Source: Candidatus Leptofilum gracile (GTDB taxonomy: Bacteria > Chloroflexota > Anaerolineae > Promineifilales > Promineifilaceae). From it: a DNA stretch of 64,000 nucleotides. The DNA lies in contig JADJOJ010000005.1 in the NCBI GenBank assembly GCA_016713825.1, positions 98,925 to 162,924 on the forward strand. Reading direction: 5' to 3'. Every line of letters starts with the position of its first letter. Positions within the stretch are counted from its first letter, which is position 1. Positions 51,048 to 59,139 of the stretch are shown here, piece by piece. Made by a program: the position numbers and the translations under genes. The notes beneath the pieces were generated by a model. That model saw only the letters and a list, made by a program, of their open reading frames with translations. It did no database searches and had not been told where the DNA came from.

Positions 51048-51827
51048 CTAAATTGGTAACAATTCCCCCAAATGGTGGATGATGTAGGTGGGGATTATAT
51101 CCGATTGGGCCGCCATCGCTTCGCTGGTTGCGCCGGTCAAAGTGAGCGCCCCCGCCATGCCCGCGTCCAGCCCCATCAGCACATCCGTCTCCAGCCGATC
51201 CCCCGTCATGATGCACCGCTCGGCGGGCAAATTGAGCAGTCCCAAAATCGCCTCCGCCATGTACGCCGACGGCTTACCCACCACCGCCTCGATCTTCGTA
51301 TCCGTACACGCCTCGATGGCGGCAATCATCGCCGCCGCGTCTGGTTCGCCGCCGCCGGGCACCGGGCAGTACCGGTCTGCATTGGTGGCAAAAAAGCGTG
51401 CCCCGTGCCGGATGGCATCAAAGGCGATTTGCAGCTTGCGGTAAGCAAATGTGCGGTCAAAGCTGGCAATCACCGCCTCCACCTGGCTCGCCTCATCGGT
51501 GAGGGTGAAGCGAGCCTTCGTAAGCTCATCACACAACGATTGCTCCCCCACCACAAACAGCTTCGCCCCCGGCATCCGCCGCTGCAAAAAATCCACCATC
51601 ACGAAGGACGAATTGATCACGTCCCCATCCGGCGTCGGCAGACCCAACCGCGTCAGCTTTTGCGCATATTCCTCCCGCGTCTTGGTGGGGTTGTTAGACA
51701 AAAAAACCGTCCGCTTCCCCATCTCCCGCAGTCTGGCAATCGTCTCCCCGGCCTGCGGCAGCAGCGCCTCCCCCAGGTAAACCGTCCCATCCAAATCAAA
51801 AATGTAAGCGTCAAACTCTCTCATCAT
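51048..51827 (-). CDS. HAD-superfamily IIA phosphatase (NagD/glycerol-phosphatase-like)
   Basis: A 259-residue protein. HAD motif I YIFDLDGTVYLGE (nucleophile and acid Asp), motif II LSNNPTKTREEYAQKL, the cap domain of IIA type, motif III Lys in VVGKPSAYM, and motif IV MTGDRLETDVLMGLDAGM. NagD-like HADs dephosphorylate nucleotides or glycerol/phosphoglycolate-type substrates. It follows the permease gene by 38 bases. That spacer contains AATTAACCAT repeats. In this operon it may act on a phosphorylated glycerol or sugar, together with the FGGY kinase downstream. Confidence 0.9.
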   Translation of the reverse strand: MMREFDAYIFDLDGTVYLGEALLPQAGETIARLREMGKRTVFLSNNPTKTREEYAQKLTRLGLPTPDGDVINSSFVMVDFLQRRMPGAKLFVVGEQSLCDELTKARFTLTDEASQVEAVIASFDRTFAYRKLQIAFDAIRHGARFFATNADRYCPVPGGGEPDAAAMIAAIEACTDTKIEAVVGKPSAYMAEAILGLLNLPAERCIMTGDRLETDVLMGLDAGMAGALTLTGATSEAMAAQSDIIPTYIIHHLGELLPI

Positions 51828-51865
51828 TAAAAATTAACCATCAACCATTCACAATTAACCATTAT

Positions 51866-53083
51866 TTAGCCCTTGACCCCGCTGCTCGTCGCACTCTCCA
51901 CAAAGAAGCGCTGCCCCAAAATGTAGATGATCATCGGCGGCAAAATGGCAATCGCCGCGCCCGCCAAAATCAGGTTGGGGCTGTCCGAAGCGCGCCCGCG
52001 CAGCACGTTCAGCGACAGCGTCAGCACGTGATTGTCCACGTTTCCGGTGTTGATGACCACCAGCGGCCAGAAGAAGCTGTTCCAGGCATACAAAAAGGTA
52101 AAAGTCGTCAGCGTGGCCAGGGCGGGCGTGCTGGCGGGCAGGAAGATGCGCATCAAGATTTGCAGCCGGTTGGCCCCGTCAATCAGCGCCGCCTCTTCAA
52201 TCTCCTTGGGAATGGTGATGAAAAATTGGCGCATCAAAAAGGTGCCGTAGGCGCTAAAAATCCAGGGAATCACCAGCGAGGCAACCTTGTCTACCCAGCC
52301 GATGGTGACCATCAGCTGGTACATCGGCGTCACCAGCACCACAAACGGAATCATGATGGTGCCCAGGTAGAAGACAAACAAATTGTTGCGCCCCGGAAAG
52401 TTGAGCCGGGCAAAGGCGTAACCGCCCAGCACGGAGGTCGTGAGCGTGCCAAAAACCACCAGGACGGTGACCAAAATGGTGTTGCTCAGGCTGCGGTCCA
52501 TATTTTGCAGCTCGATCACATCGGTGTAATTTTCCGGCCGGGCGGTGAGCTCTTCCACCGGTTGGCTGAGCCGCACGTTTTGCAAAATTTCCACGCTGGG
52601 GTCGTTGGGGTCTACAAAGCGGCCCAGGGCGGTTTGGCTAAGCAGGGCCAGCTCTTGCGTTTGCCCCTCGCTGGTGACCAGGTAAACAGGGACCTCTTCA
52701 CCGTTCACCACTACTTGCTCCGTGTTAGTGAAGCCGCCTTTGGGTTCGGCGTTGTCTAAAGGCAGCTGTAGTTCCACCCCCGGATTGGCCGGATCGACAA
52801 AGACGCCAATGCGAATATTGCTCTCTACCAGCGCCAGTTCGCGCTGTTCGCCGTTCACCTCGCCGTAGTAAAGTGGCAGCGGCTCGTCGAAGCCAGGCAT
52901 TTCGGTGGTGAGCGTTTCGCGGGGCAGCAGGCGCGGCGGGTAGCGGAACGTATCTTTTGGCTCCTTGAAGGAGGTGGTGAGCATGTACAGGAACGGGAAG
53001 ATCATGAAAAAGGCAAAAACTGTCAGAACCAGGTAGACCAGCCCGTTGCGCGTATATTGAATTGCTTTGTATGAACGAATCAT
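51866..53083 (-). CDS. Sugar ABC transporter permease (MalG-type) with duplicated extracytoplasmic insertion, transporter 3
   Basis: A 405-residue permease, about 120 residues longer than usual. After helix 1 (LVYLVLTVFAFFMIFPFLYML) an inserted region covers about residues 55-190. It holds two similar units: GEQRELALVESNIRIGVFVD and GQTQELALLSQTALGRFVDP, each followed by a (N/D)PXVE motif, so the insertion looks internally duplicated. The normal core returns at RSLSNTILVTVLVVFGTL. The EAA loop is IPKEIEEAALIDGANRLQIL. It pairs with the MalF-type gene upstream, separated by a mini-palindrome. Confidence 0.9.
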   Translation of the reverse strand: MIRSYKAIQYTRNGLVYLVLTVFAFFMIFPFLYMLTTSFKEPKDTFRYPPRLLPRETLTTEMPGFDEPLPLYYGEVNGEQRELALVESNIRIGVFVDPANPGVELQLPLDNAEPKGGFTNTEQVVVNGEEVPVYLVTSEGQTQELALLSQTALGRFVDPNDPSVEILQNVRLSQPVEELTARPENYTDVIELQNMDRSLSNTILVTVLVVFGTLTTSVLGGYAFARLNFPGRNNLFVFYLGTIMIPFVVLVTPMYQLMVTIGWVDKVASLVIPWIFSAYGTFLMRQFFITIPKEIEEAALIDGANRLQILMRIFLPASTPALATLTTFTFLYAWNSFFWPLVVINTGNVDNHVLTLSLNVLRGRASDSPNLILAGAAIAILPPMIIYILGQRFFVESATSSGVKG

Positions 53084-53104
53084 CAGATCACCTTGTCGTG
53101 GCGA

Positions 53105-53163
53105 AGACCCTAAGGGTTTGTTGTCCCATTTGGATGCTTGCTCATAAAAAACCCTTAGGGTCT
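53105..53163. repeat. AGAC/GTTT mini-palindrome, copy 5 (CTAAGG type)
   Basis: Perfect 15-bp arms AGACCCTAAGGGTTT (53105-53119) and AAACCCTTAGGGTCT (53149-53163) with a 29-base centre. It ends 1 base from the stop codon of the MalF-type permease gene. Same arm as copy 1 at 1980-2040. Confidence 0.92.
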
Positions 53164-53164
53164 A

Positions 53165-54856
53165 CTAGCTTTCGTAAGAACTGCCGCTGGTGCGCTGGCG
53201 TTGGAACTGAACCAGGGTGGCGGCAAAAATGAGCAAAAACAGCACCCAGGCAATCGCCGAGGCGTAGCCTTGTTCAAAGCGCTGGAACCCTTTTTGGTAC
53301 AGATACAGCACAATCGTCAGCGTAGAATTGCTGGGGCCAGCCGGATTGGTGCCCATGATGATGAACACCTGCTCAAACACCTGCATTGCCTGGATTACCG
53401 TGGTGGTGACCACAAAAAAGGTGGTGGGGCCAAGCAAGGGCAGGGTGACTTTCCAGAACTGCTGGCGCGGTGTGGCCCCATCGACCGTGGCCGCTTCGTA
53501 CAGGGCGCGGGGGATGTTTTGCAGCCCGGCCAAAAAGAGCACGGTGTTGAACCCTATCCACTGCCACGCCGCCATGATGATGACGGCCAGCAGGGCGGTG
53601 TTGCCTTCGGATAGCCAGCGTATTTGCGGATCGGTGAGGGGCAGGCCGATGGTGTTGAACAGATCGATGACCAGCGTTATTCCGTAATTGATGTAGCCGA
53701 TGGTGGCGTTGTAGAGCCACTGCCACACCAGGGCGATGCCGACGACGGCCGCTACACTCGGCAAAAAGTAAATGGCGCGGAAAAAGCGCATGCCGGGAAC
53801 CTTGCTGTTGAGCAAGTTGGCCAGGAACAGGGCGGGAATGACGCTGAGGGGCACGGCCAGCAGCACAAATTGCAGCGTATTGCCCAGCGCTGTCCAAAAC
53901 AGCCGATCCTGCGCGCCGATGATGTAGCTCTGGCCGAAAATGGTAAACCGGTTCAGCTCGTCGTATTGGGTCACATCCAACACTTCGCTGGCGAGCTGAT
54001 CGGCGCTGGCCAATGGCTCCAGGTCCAGGTTGAAAATTTCGGCGTAGTTTTCCAGGCCGATGAAGTTGGGGGTGCTGAAGGCGTCGGAGTCGGTGAAGCT
54101 GACGTAGAGCGAGAGGATTAGCGGCCCGGCGAAAAAGATGAGGAAGCCAAGCAGGTTGGGCGAGAGGAAAAGGTAGCCGTTGAGCATTTCGGAGTCGGCG
54201 TTGGTGGCGCGGAAGATGTCGGCCACGGGCTGCTGCCACATGCCCCAGACCATGAGGCCAAAAAACACGGTGGCGGAGAGGAAAACGGCCGTTTCCCACC
54301 CCTCCAATAGCGCACTCGGCACCGTTGCCAACCCATCCAGCAGCCCCACAGCAAACAAAAAGATGATGCCCGCCAAAATCGCAATCGCCCGGCCCACCTG
54401 CCGCACCTGCTGCTGCCGAATCAAATCCCCCTCAAAACGCTCGGTCTGGGAGCCAAGCCACAAACCGACAAAAATGAGCGCCAAAAAGGGCAGCCCGCGG
54501 GCAAAGGTGTCGGCCAGCGAATCCAGCCCGACGAACATGTTGAGCTGGTGCATACTGCCCACCAGGGCAAACAAAAAGCCGAGGTAGTTGACGGCCAGGG
54601 ACAAATTTCGCCCCCGTGAGCGGCGCTGGTTGATGTGGAAAACGGCCGTTCCACTCACCCCCGCCAGCCCCAGCAGCAGCACGCCAAAGACAGCTTTTTG
54701 CCAGACGGCCGTATCCGCCCCCTGCCACACGATGAACGCGCCCGCCAGCCCCGCCACCACGAGAAACGCGTGCCAGATCGTCGCCAGGCGCAGCCAAAGC
54801 GCCGCCCGATCTTCGGAAGAAGGTGCCTTTTGTGGATCAACAGTCGCTGTTGTCAT
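53165..54856 (-). CDS. Sugar ABC transporter permease (MalF-type) with N-terminal multi-helix extension, transporter 3
   Basis: A 563-residue protein. The first about 235 residues carry roughly six extra helices (for example WHAFLVVAGLAGAFIVWQGA and AIAILAGIIFLFAVGLLDGL) not present in standard MalF-type permeases of about 300 residues. The core starts at GYLFLSPNLLGFLIFFAGPL and has the EAA loop IPRALYEAATVDGATPRQQFWKV. An extracytoplasmic stretch at about 270-320 (LDLEPLASADQLASEV) is longer than usual. It follows the binding-protein gene across a 230-base repeat-rich spacer. Confidence 0.9.
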   Translation of the reverse strand: MTTATVDPQKAPSSEDRAALWLRLATIWHAFLVVAGLAGAFIVWQGADTAVWQKAVFGVLLLGLAGVSGTAVFHINQRRSRGRNLSLAVNYLGFLFALVGSMHQLNMFVGLDSLADTFARGLPFLALIFVGLWLGSQTERFEGDLIRQQQVRQVGRAIAILAGIIFLFAVGLLDGLATVPSALLEGWETAVFLSATVFFGLMVWGMWQQPVADIFRATNADSEMLNGYLFLSPNLLGFLIFFAGPLILSLYVSFTDSDAFSTPNFIGLENYAEIFNLDLEPLASADQLASEVLDVTQYDELNRFTIFGQSYIIGAQDRLFWTALGNTLQFVLLAVPLSVIPALFLANLLNSKVPGMRFFRAIYFLPSVAAVVGIALVWQWLYNATIGYINYGITLVIDLFNTIGLPLTDPQIRWLSEGNTALLAVIIMAAWQWIGFNTVLFLAGLQNIPRALYEAATVDGATPRQQFWKVTLPLLGPTTFFVVTTTVIQAMQVFEQVFIIMGTNPAGPSNSTLTIVLYLYQKGFQRFEQGYASAIAWVLFLLIFAATLVQFQRQRTSGSSYES

Positions 54857-54903
54857 ATCAAAACTCCAAAGGATTTAGTTGCTAGGGGTTGGTGGTGTGT
54901 TTG

Positions 54904-55049
54904 GCCACAGAGGGCACAGAAAAACACAGAGGCAAAGAGATTCTAAATCTGTGTAATCTGCGAAATCTGTGGATTTTTTCACCGCAGAGGACGCAGAGAG
55001 CGCAGAGTTTTTTGTTTTTTCTCAGCGTTCTCCGCGCTCTCTGCGGTTA
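54904..55049. repeat. Two nested hairpins of CACAGA / CGCAGAG units
   Basis: CCACAGAGGGCACAGA...TCTGTGTAATCTGCG...CTGTGG forms one hairpin and ACCGCAGAGGACGCAGAG...CTCTCTGCGGT a second. They fill the spacer between the binding-protein and permease genes. Like the hairpin at 24162, they might reduce permease expression relative to binding protein. Confidence 0.75.
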
Positions 55050-55088
55050 ATTTTCAGGTAGTGTCGGTAGCGACTACCCGGTTAGACA

Positions 55089-56483
55089 TTACTGGTTGAA
55101 GGTACGGTTGGCTTCGTTGCAGATGGTGGCGGCAAAGTCGTCGATGCTGGTTTCGCCATTGAGAACGGCCGTAACCGCCGGGCCCATCACAGCATCAAAC
55201 TCTGGCCAGCTGCCAGCCCACAGCGGGCCTTCGGTGGCGGGGTTGCGGGCCAAACCATTCAGGAATGCCTGGTTGTTGGCCGGGGGCGAGAAGGTCAGGA
55301 ACGCATCCAAAGCATCCTGGCTAACGCGGCTGGGCACGTTGGCGCCCAACTCAGCAATTTTGCCCTGGGTGTCGGCCGTGGTCAGCGCCTGCACCAAAGC
55401 CCATGCTTCTTCGGGATGCTCGGTGTTGGCGTTAACGACGTAAGCGCCCCAGAAGAGCCAGTTGCTTGGGCCAGCGGGGCCATCCGGCAGTTCAACCACG
55501 TCCCAGTTGAAGTTGGCCGAAGCACGAGCGCCGGGGGTTGCCCAACGGCCGTTTTGGAACATACCAACTTTACCAGCCAGGAATGGCGGTTCGCTGTCTT
55601 CGCCATAAGGCACAGCCACGTTGAATTCCTGGTAGATGCGCTGCTCAAATTCCAGACCCGCCAACGCTTCAGCGGTGTCCAGACCACAAGCGGTGCGATC
55701 GTCGTTGTAGAAGCTGCCGCCAGCGGCGTTGATCCAGTAGCCGTACGGCCCCCACCATGCATTTTGGCCGTAGCCGTAGATGTCGTCGCCCAGGGCGTTG
55801 ATGGCGGTGGCCACTTCGATGAAGCTGTCCCAGTTCCATTCGCCATTGGCAGCCAGTTCACGCGGATCCGGTGCGCCAGATTCGGCCAGCAGGTCCAGGT
55901 TCAGGTACAGGGCAAAGGTGGATACGTCACGCGGCAGACCCCACAGGGTTTCGCCGGTGTTGCCGGTTTCTGGGTTGAAGGTCAGGTGGAACATCGGGCC
56001 AGGGTAGAAATCGGCGTCGCTGTAGCTATCGGTGGCGTCAGCCAGGTCGCGCATGTCCAAAATCAGGCCACGGGTGGCAAAGTCGGCAATGTCGGTTCCG
56101 GGAATCCAGAACACGTCTGGGGCAGTGCCAGCGGCCAATTCCGTCTTCAAGACGTCTTGGTAGCTGGAGCTTTCGCTGCCGCCTGGCTCATAAACCAGGG
56201 TGATGTTGTCCAGGCTGGCGTCCAAATCGTTGCTGACGGATTGGTAAACGTCAATTTCGGCCTGGTTGTCGGGGCGAGTACGCCAACGCAGTTGAACTTC
56301 CGCCATCTCTTCTTCAGCGGCCGGTTCTTCGGCGACTTCTTCGGTCGTGTCGGCCGCTTCGGTTGTATCGGCAGTATCGGCTGCTTCGTCGGCTGGTTCT
56401 TCAGCGGCATCGCCACCACAGGCCACCAGCAAGGCCATCGCTAAAAGGGCAATCAGGAAAAGCCAAAATCTTTTCAGGTTCAT
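55089..56483 (-). CDS. Family-1 sugar ABC transporter substrate-binding lipoprotein (transporter 3)
   Basis: A 464-residue lipoprotein. The signal MNLKRFWLFLIALLAMALLV runs into the lipobox VACGGDA. A linker of about 45 residues is made of Glu/Asp/Ala/Thr. The core begins at EVQLRWRTRPDNQAEIDVYQ and includes PDVFWIPGTDIADFATRGLI, LPRDVSTFALYLNLDLL, GYGQNAWWGPYGYWINAAGG and GKVGMFQNGRW. It is the first structural gene after the LacI gene on the same strand. Downstream GH42 suggests beta-galactosides or galactosyl-polyols as ligand, which is inference. Confidence 0.93.
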   Translation of the reverse strand: MNLKRFWLFLIALLAMALLVACGGDAAEEPADEAADTADTTEAADTTEEVAEEPAAEEEMAEVQLRWRTRPDNQAEIDVYQSVSNDLDASLDNITLVYEPGGSESSSYQDVLKTELAAGTAPDVFWIPGTDIADFATRGLILDMRDLADATDSYSDADFYPGPMFHLTFNPETGNTGETLWGLPRDVSTFALYLNLDLLAESGAPDPRELAANGEWNWDSFIEVATAINALGDDIYGYGQNAWWGPYGYWINAAGGSFYNDDRTACGLDTAEALAGLEFEQRIYQEFNVAVPYGEDSEPPFLAGKVGMFQNGRWATPGARASANFNWDVVELPDGPAGPSNWLFWGAYVVNANTEHPEEAWALVQALTTADTQGKIAELGANVPSRVSQDALDAFLTFSPPANNQAFLNGLARNPATEGPLWAGSWPEFDAVMGPAVTAVLNGETSIDDFAATICNEANRTFNQ

Positions 56484-56525
56484 TTTAAATCTCTCTCCTC
56501 AATGGAATTTTTGGTTTGAAATAGT

Positions 56526-56577
56526 TTATTTACAAAAATCGATGCTGTTCTCTCCGAGTGAGGTCATCACCTCCTTT
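56526..56577 (-). other. Anti-Shine-Dalgarno-complementary motif with a 13-codon leader ORF
   Basis: On the minus strand AAAGGAGGTGATGACC (56562-56577) is close to a full complement of the 16S rRNA 3' end. It opens the short frame MTSLGENSIDFCK, ending at 56526, 43 bases ahead of binding-protein gene 3. A similar arrangement precedes binding-protein gene 2. The spacing of 2-3 bases from GGAGG to ATG is short, so it may instead be a standby site. Confidence 0.4.
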
Positions 56578-56633
56578 AAAATTGATTTTGTGAAATTTAG
56601 ATAATGTCTGGTGCGTTGGAAACGGCCGTTCCC

Positions 56634-57641
56634 CTACAAAATGGGCCTCGTAGAGTGACGAGCAACCAGGGTGGCCGGTAACGTTAAATGTTGCTTTTGC
56701 GTGTTGGGATTACTCACTGCCTCAATAAGCAGTTGGGCCGCCAAACGGCCGATTTCAGCAAAATCCTGCCGCAAGGTGGTGAGCGGTGGCGACAGGTAAG
56801 AGGCCATCGGAATGTCGTCCACCCCGATGAGCGATAGCTGATCCGGCACCGCCAGGTTCAATTCGGCGGCGGCCCGCAGCACACCGGCGGTCATCTGGTC
56901 GTTTTGCACAAAGATGGCCGTGGGCGGCGTGTCTGCCTGCATCAGCTGGTGCAGGGCGGCAAAACCAGAAGCGGCTTGCCAATCTCCTTCCACCACATAC
57001 TCTGGGCGCAGCGGCACGCCTGCCGCCTGGAGCGCCTGCTGGTAGCCCGCCAGCCGGTCCTGGCCGCAATCTTCCACCATGGGGCCGGTAATTGTGGCAA
57101 TGCGGCGATGCCCTTGTTGGAGCAGGTGGTTGGTGGCCGTCATGGCCACAGCCACGTCATCCAGCGCCACAGAGTTCACTGCGTCCTCGCGGGGGCGGGC
57201 CCCGGCAAACACCACGGGGAATTGGTCGGGCAGGTGGTTGAAACGGCCGTCGGCGTACGGATTGATCACCATGATGCCCTCGGTTTGGCGGCTGGGCACC
57301 AACTGCTCGATGAGGGCTGAAAAAATCGCTTCGTCGGGTGCGGAGGCGGAGAGTAAAAAGAAGCCGTGCTGTCGCGCTTCCTGTTCGGCCCCCTGGATGA
57401 TGCGGGCGAAGGTGTAGTCGGTGAGGTTGGGGGCGATGCAGGCGAGGATGCCGGTGCGCCCCTTGGCCATGGAGCGGGCGATGGCGCTGGGGCTGTAGCC
57501 CAGGCTCTCGATGGCAGCTTCCACTTTGGCGCGGGTTTCTGGGCTGACGCGCTCATTGTCGTTGATCACGCGGGAAACGGTTTGGTGCGAAACCCCCGCC
57601 TCTGCCGCTACATCCCGAATAGTGATTGATGAACGCGCCAT
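56634..57641 (-). CDS. LacI-family transcriptional repressor of the beta-galactoside locus
   Basis: A 335-residue regulator. HTH SITIRDVAAEAGVSHQTVSR, hinge LGYSPSAIARSMAKG, then a sugar-binding core (GILACIAPNLTDYTFARIIQ, VFAGARPREDAVNSVALDDV, AIFVQNDQMTAGVLRA, LIGVDDIPMASYLSPPLTTL). A 28-bp perfect palindrome lies 24 bases ahead of its start and directly after a promoter, which predicts autoregulation. It heads the minus-strand series binding protein-MalF-MalG-HAD-kinase-GH42 and is the obvious local regulator. Confidence 0.93.
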   Translation of the reverse strand: MARSSITIRDVAAEAGVSHQTVSRVINDNERVSPETRAKVEAAIESLGYSPSAIARSMAKGRTGILACIAPNLTDYTFARIIQGAEQEARQHGFFLLSASAPDEAIFSALIEQLVPSRQTEGIMVINPYADGRFNHLPDQFPVVFAGARPREDAVNSVALDDVAVAMTATNHLLQQGHRRIATITGPMVEDCGQDRLAGYQQALQAAGVPLRPEYVVEGDWQAASGFAALHQLMQADTPPTAIFVQNDQMTAGVLRAAAELNLAVPDQLSLIGVDDIPMASYLSPPLTTLRQDFAEIGRLAAQLLIEAVSNPNTQKQHLTLPATLVARHSTRPIL

Positions 57642-57664
57642 CTTTACCTTCTTCTCCCGTCTCC

Positions 57665-57722
57665 ATGTTACCGGTCACGTGACCGGTAACATAAGAGTAC
57701 TGCCGTTGGGCAACTTTGTCAA
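57665..57722 (-). promoter_or_regulatory. Promoter with 28-bp perfect palindromic operator
   Basis: A perfect palindrome spans 57665-57692, each half being ATGTTACCGGTCAC. Upstream on the minus strand lie TACTCT (57694-57699) and TTGACA (57717-57722) with a 17-base spacer. The palindrome covers the transcription start, so repressor binding should block the promoter. Only one full copy was noticed in the window. Confidence 0.85.
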
Positions 57723-57862
57723 GAAAGTGATGAACGGTTTGGTGGTTTTGTCTAACTTTGACCGGCCAGCATTATTTTTACGCAAAGGCGCAAAGGGGAT
57801 AAAGAGGTCAAAAAGCCTTGGCTTCTTCGCCCTGCCTGGCGTTGACGGCCGTGCTGCGGCGC

Positions 57863-57892
57863 AAAAAAAGGCGGTTCGCTGCCGAACCGCCT
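57863..57892 (-). terminator. Rho-independent terminator of the DUF411 gene
   Basis: Stem AGGCGGTTCG / CGAACCGCCT (57869-57892) with a 4-base loop is followed on the minus strand by seven T. It lies about 35 bases past the DUF411 stop codon. Presence of an intact terminator supports a functional gene. Confidence 0.88.
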
Positions 57893-57925
57893 GTGCCAGG
57901 GGGGAGTTGTTGAACGGGGGAAAAA

Positions 57926-58402
57926 CTAGGGATACGAGGCGTAAACGGCCGTTTCGCCCGCGTCGTTAAACGTAAAAACGGTGTACGCTTCGGGGGCCTG
58001 GCCGGGGCTTTCCATGCCTGGGGAGCCGATGGGCATGCCGGGCACGCCAAGGCCCAGCACATCTGGTTTTTCTGCTAATAACCGGCTGATTTCGGCGGCC
58101 GGTACGTGTCCTTCGATGATATAGCCGTCTACAACGGCCGTATGGCAAGAGAAGAGCTGTTCGGGAACGCGGTAAGTTGCTTTGACTGCATACAGGTCGT
58201 TAACCCCTTTTTCTACCACGGTGAAGCCATTGGCTTCCAGGTGGGCGCTCCAATCGCCACAGCAGCCTCAGGTGGGCGACTTGAAGACGGTGACCACGCC
58301 CGGTTCATTCACCACTGCCAGGGCGTCTTCTTCGGCCGTTTGTTCGCACGCCGCCAGGCTAACCAGCAGCAGCGCCATGATGAGATACAAAGCACGTTTC
58401 AT
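57926..58402 (-). CDS. DUF411 lipoprotein with in-frame TGA at the first motif Cys: candidate selenoprotein
   Basis: A 158-codon frame with one internal TGA (58268-58270). Signal MKRALYLIMALLLVSLAACE gives a lipobox at LAAC. Then VTVFKSPT-TGA-GCCGDWSAHLEANGF, where known DUF411 proteins have SPTCGCC. The downstream half keeps the family pattern (PEQLFSCHTAVVDGYIIEGH, VPAAEISRLLAEKPDVLGLG, VPGMPIGSPGME). So only the first Cys of CGCC is replaced by UGA. DUF411 proteins are metal-linked, often near copper-handling genes. A hairpin can form downstream of the UGA (58226-58257, 8-bp arms with one mismatch). Alternatives are a nonsense mutation or a base-call error. Confidence 0.75.
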
Positions 58403-59139
58403 GCAAAAGCCTCCAGTTTGTAAACAATTTTGGGTCTTTAGTTTCCAGGGCATGTGCTTTGAAATGTGATGCGTGACGCGTGATGCACCTCGGCGCGCGT
58501 ATCACCTTTCAGGCAGTCCACCGCAAATTCCTAAAGAGCGCTTATTTTGCCCGATCGTCAACTTGCTGATCGGGTTACGGCCTAAAGATACACGTTTGTA
58601 TAAGCAGACGGTATTGATAACAGTAAGTAAAACTTATGGAAGAATGTAACACTATCTTTGCCCTTTTGATGGTCACTCCCCCACCTTCGTGATGGCAGGC
58701 TCCGCGAAGGCGGGAATCCACGCCAGTGGAAAGATGGCTACCCGCCTACGCGGGTATGACACTGCCTCTGGTGGGTTTAAAATCTGCAAAGATAGTGATG
58801 TAATAATCGTAGGCGTTATGCACTTAAAGGCTGTGGCCGCTGTCCCCACCATGCCACCATCGGCTTGGTCAGGCGAGCCGCCCTTCGGGACTGAGAGGCG
58901 GCCGGCGTAACTGCGTAAGCCCTAAATCGATGAGATGCCCATGATCAAACGGGGTAGGTGGTTGAACAAAATGGGGAAACAACGATAATTAACGGCTGAT
59001 TTTAAGTGGTTGGAAAAAAGTTTTTAAAATTCTTTATCAACAGATTTCGCAGATTTAGGGGGAAAAATCTATGAAATCTTTGATGATTATTTTTCAAAAA
59101 CTTTCTGCACTTTACTTTTAATAGCAATTGGAACTTTTT
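58403..59139. other. Gene-free region with GTGATGCGTG remnant and REP-like sequence
   Basis: About 740 bases without a credible gene. A partial GTGATGCGTGACGCGTGATG stretch is near 58467. Between about 58680 and 58765 lies a repeat-like block (CTCCGCGAAGGCGGGAATCC and CCCGCCTACGCGGG with local pairing). Near 59037-59085 there is an ACAGATTTCGCAGATTTAG unit like those at 49213. The Cys-rich gene's promoter must lie near the right end. Confidence 0.55.

Noticed and set aside
56555..56577. Fragment of the 16S rRNA 3' end (ATCACCTCCTTT)
   Set aside because: Only about 12 bases match and the upstream rRNA sequence is missing. On the other strand it reads as a Shine-Dalgarno motif.
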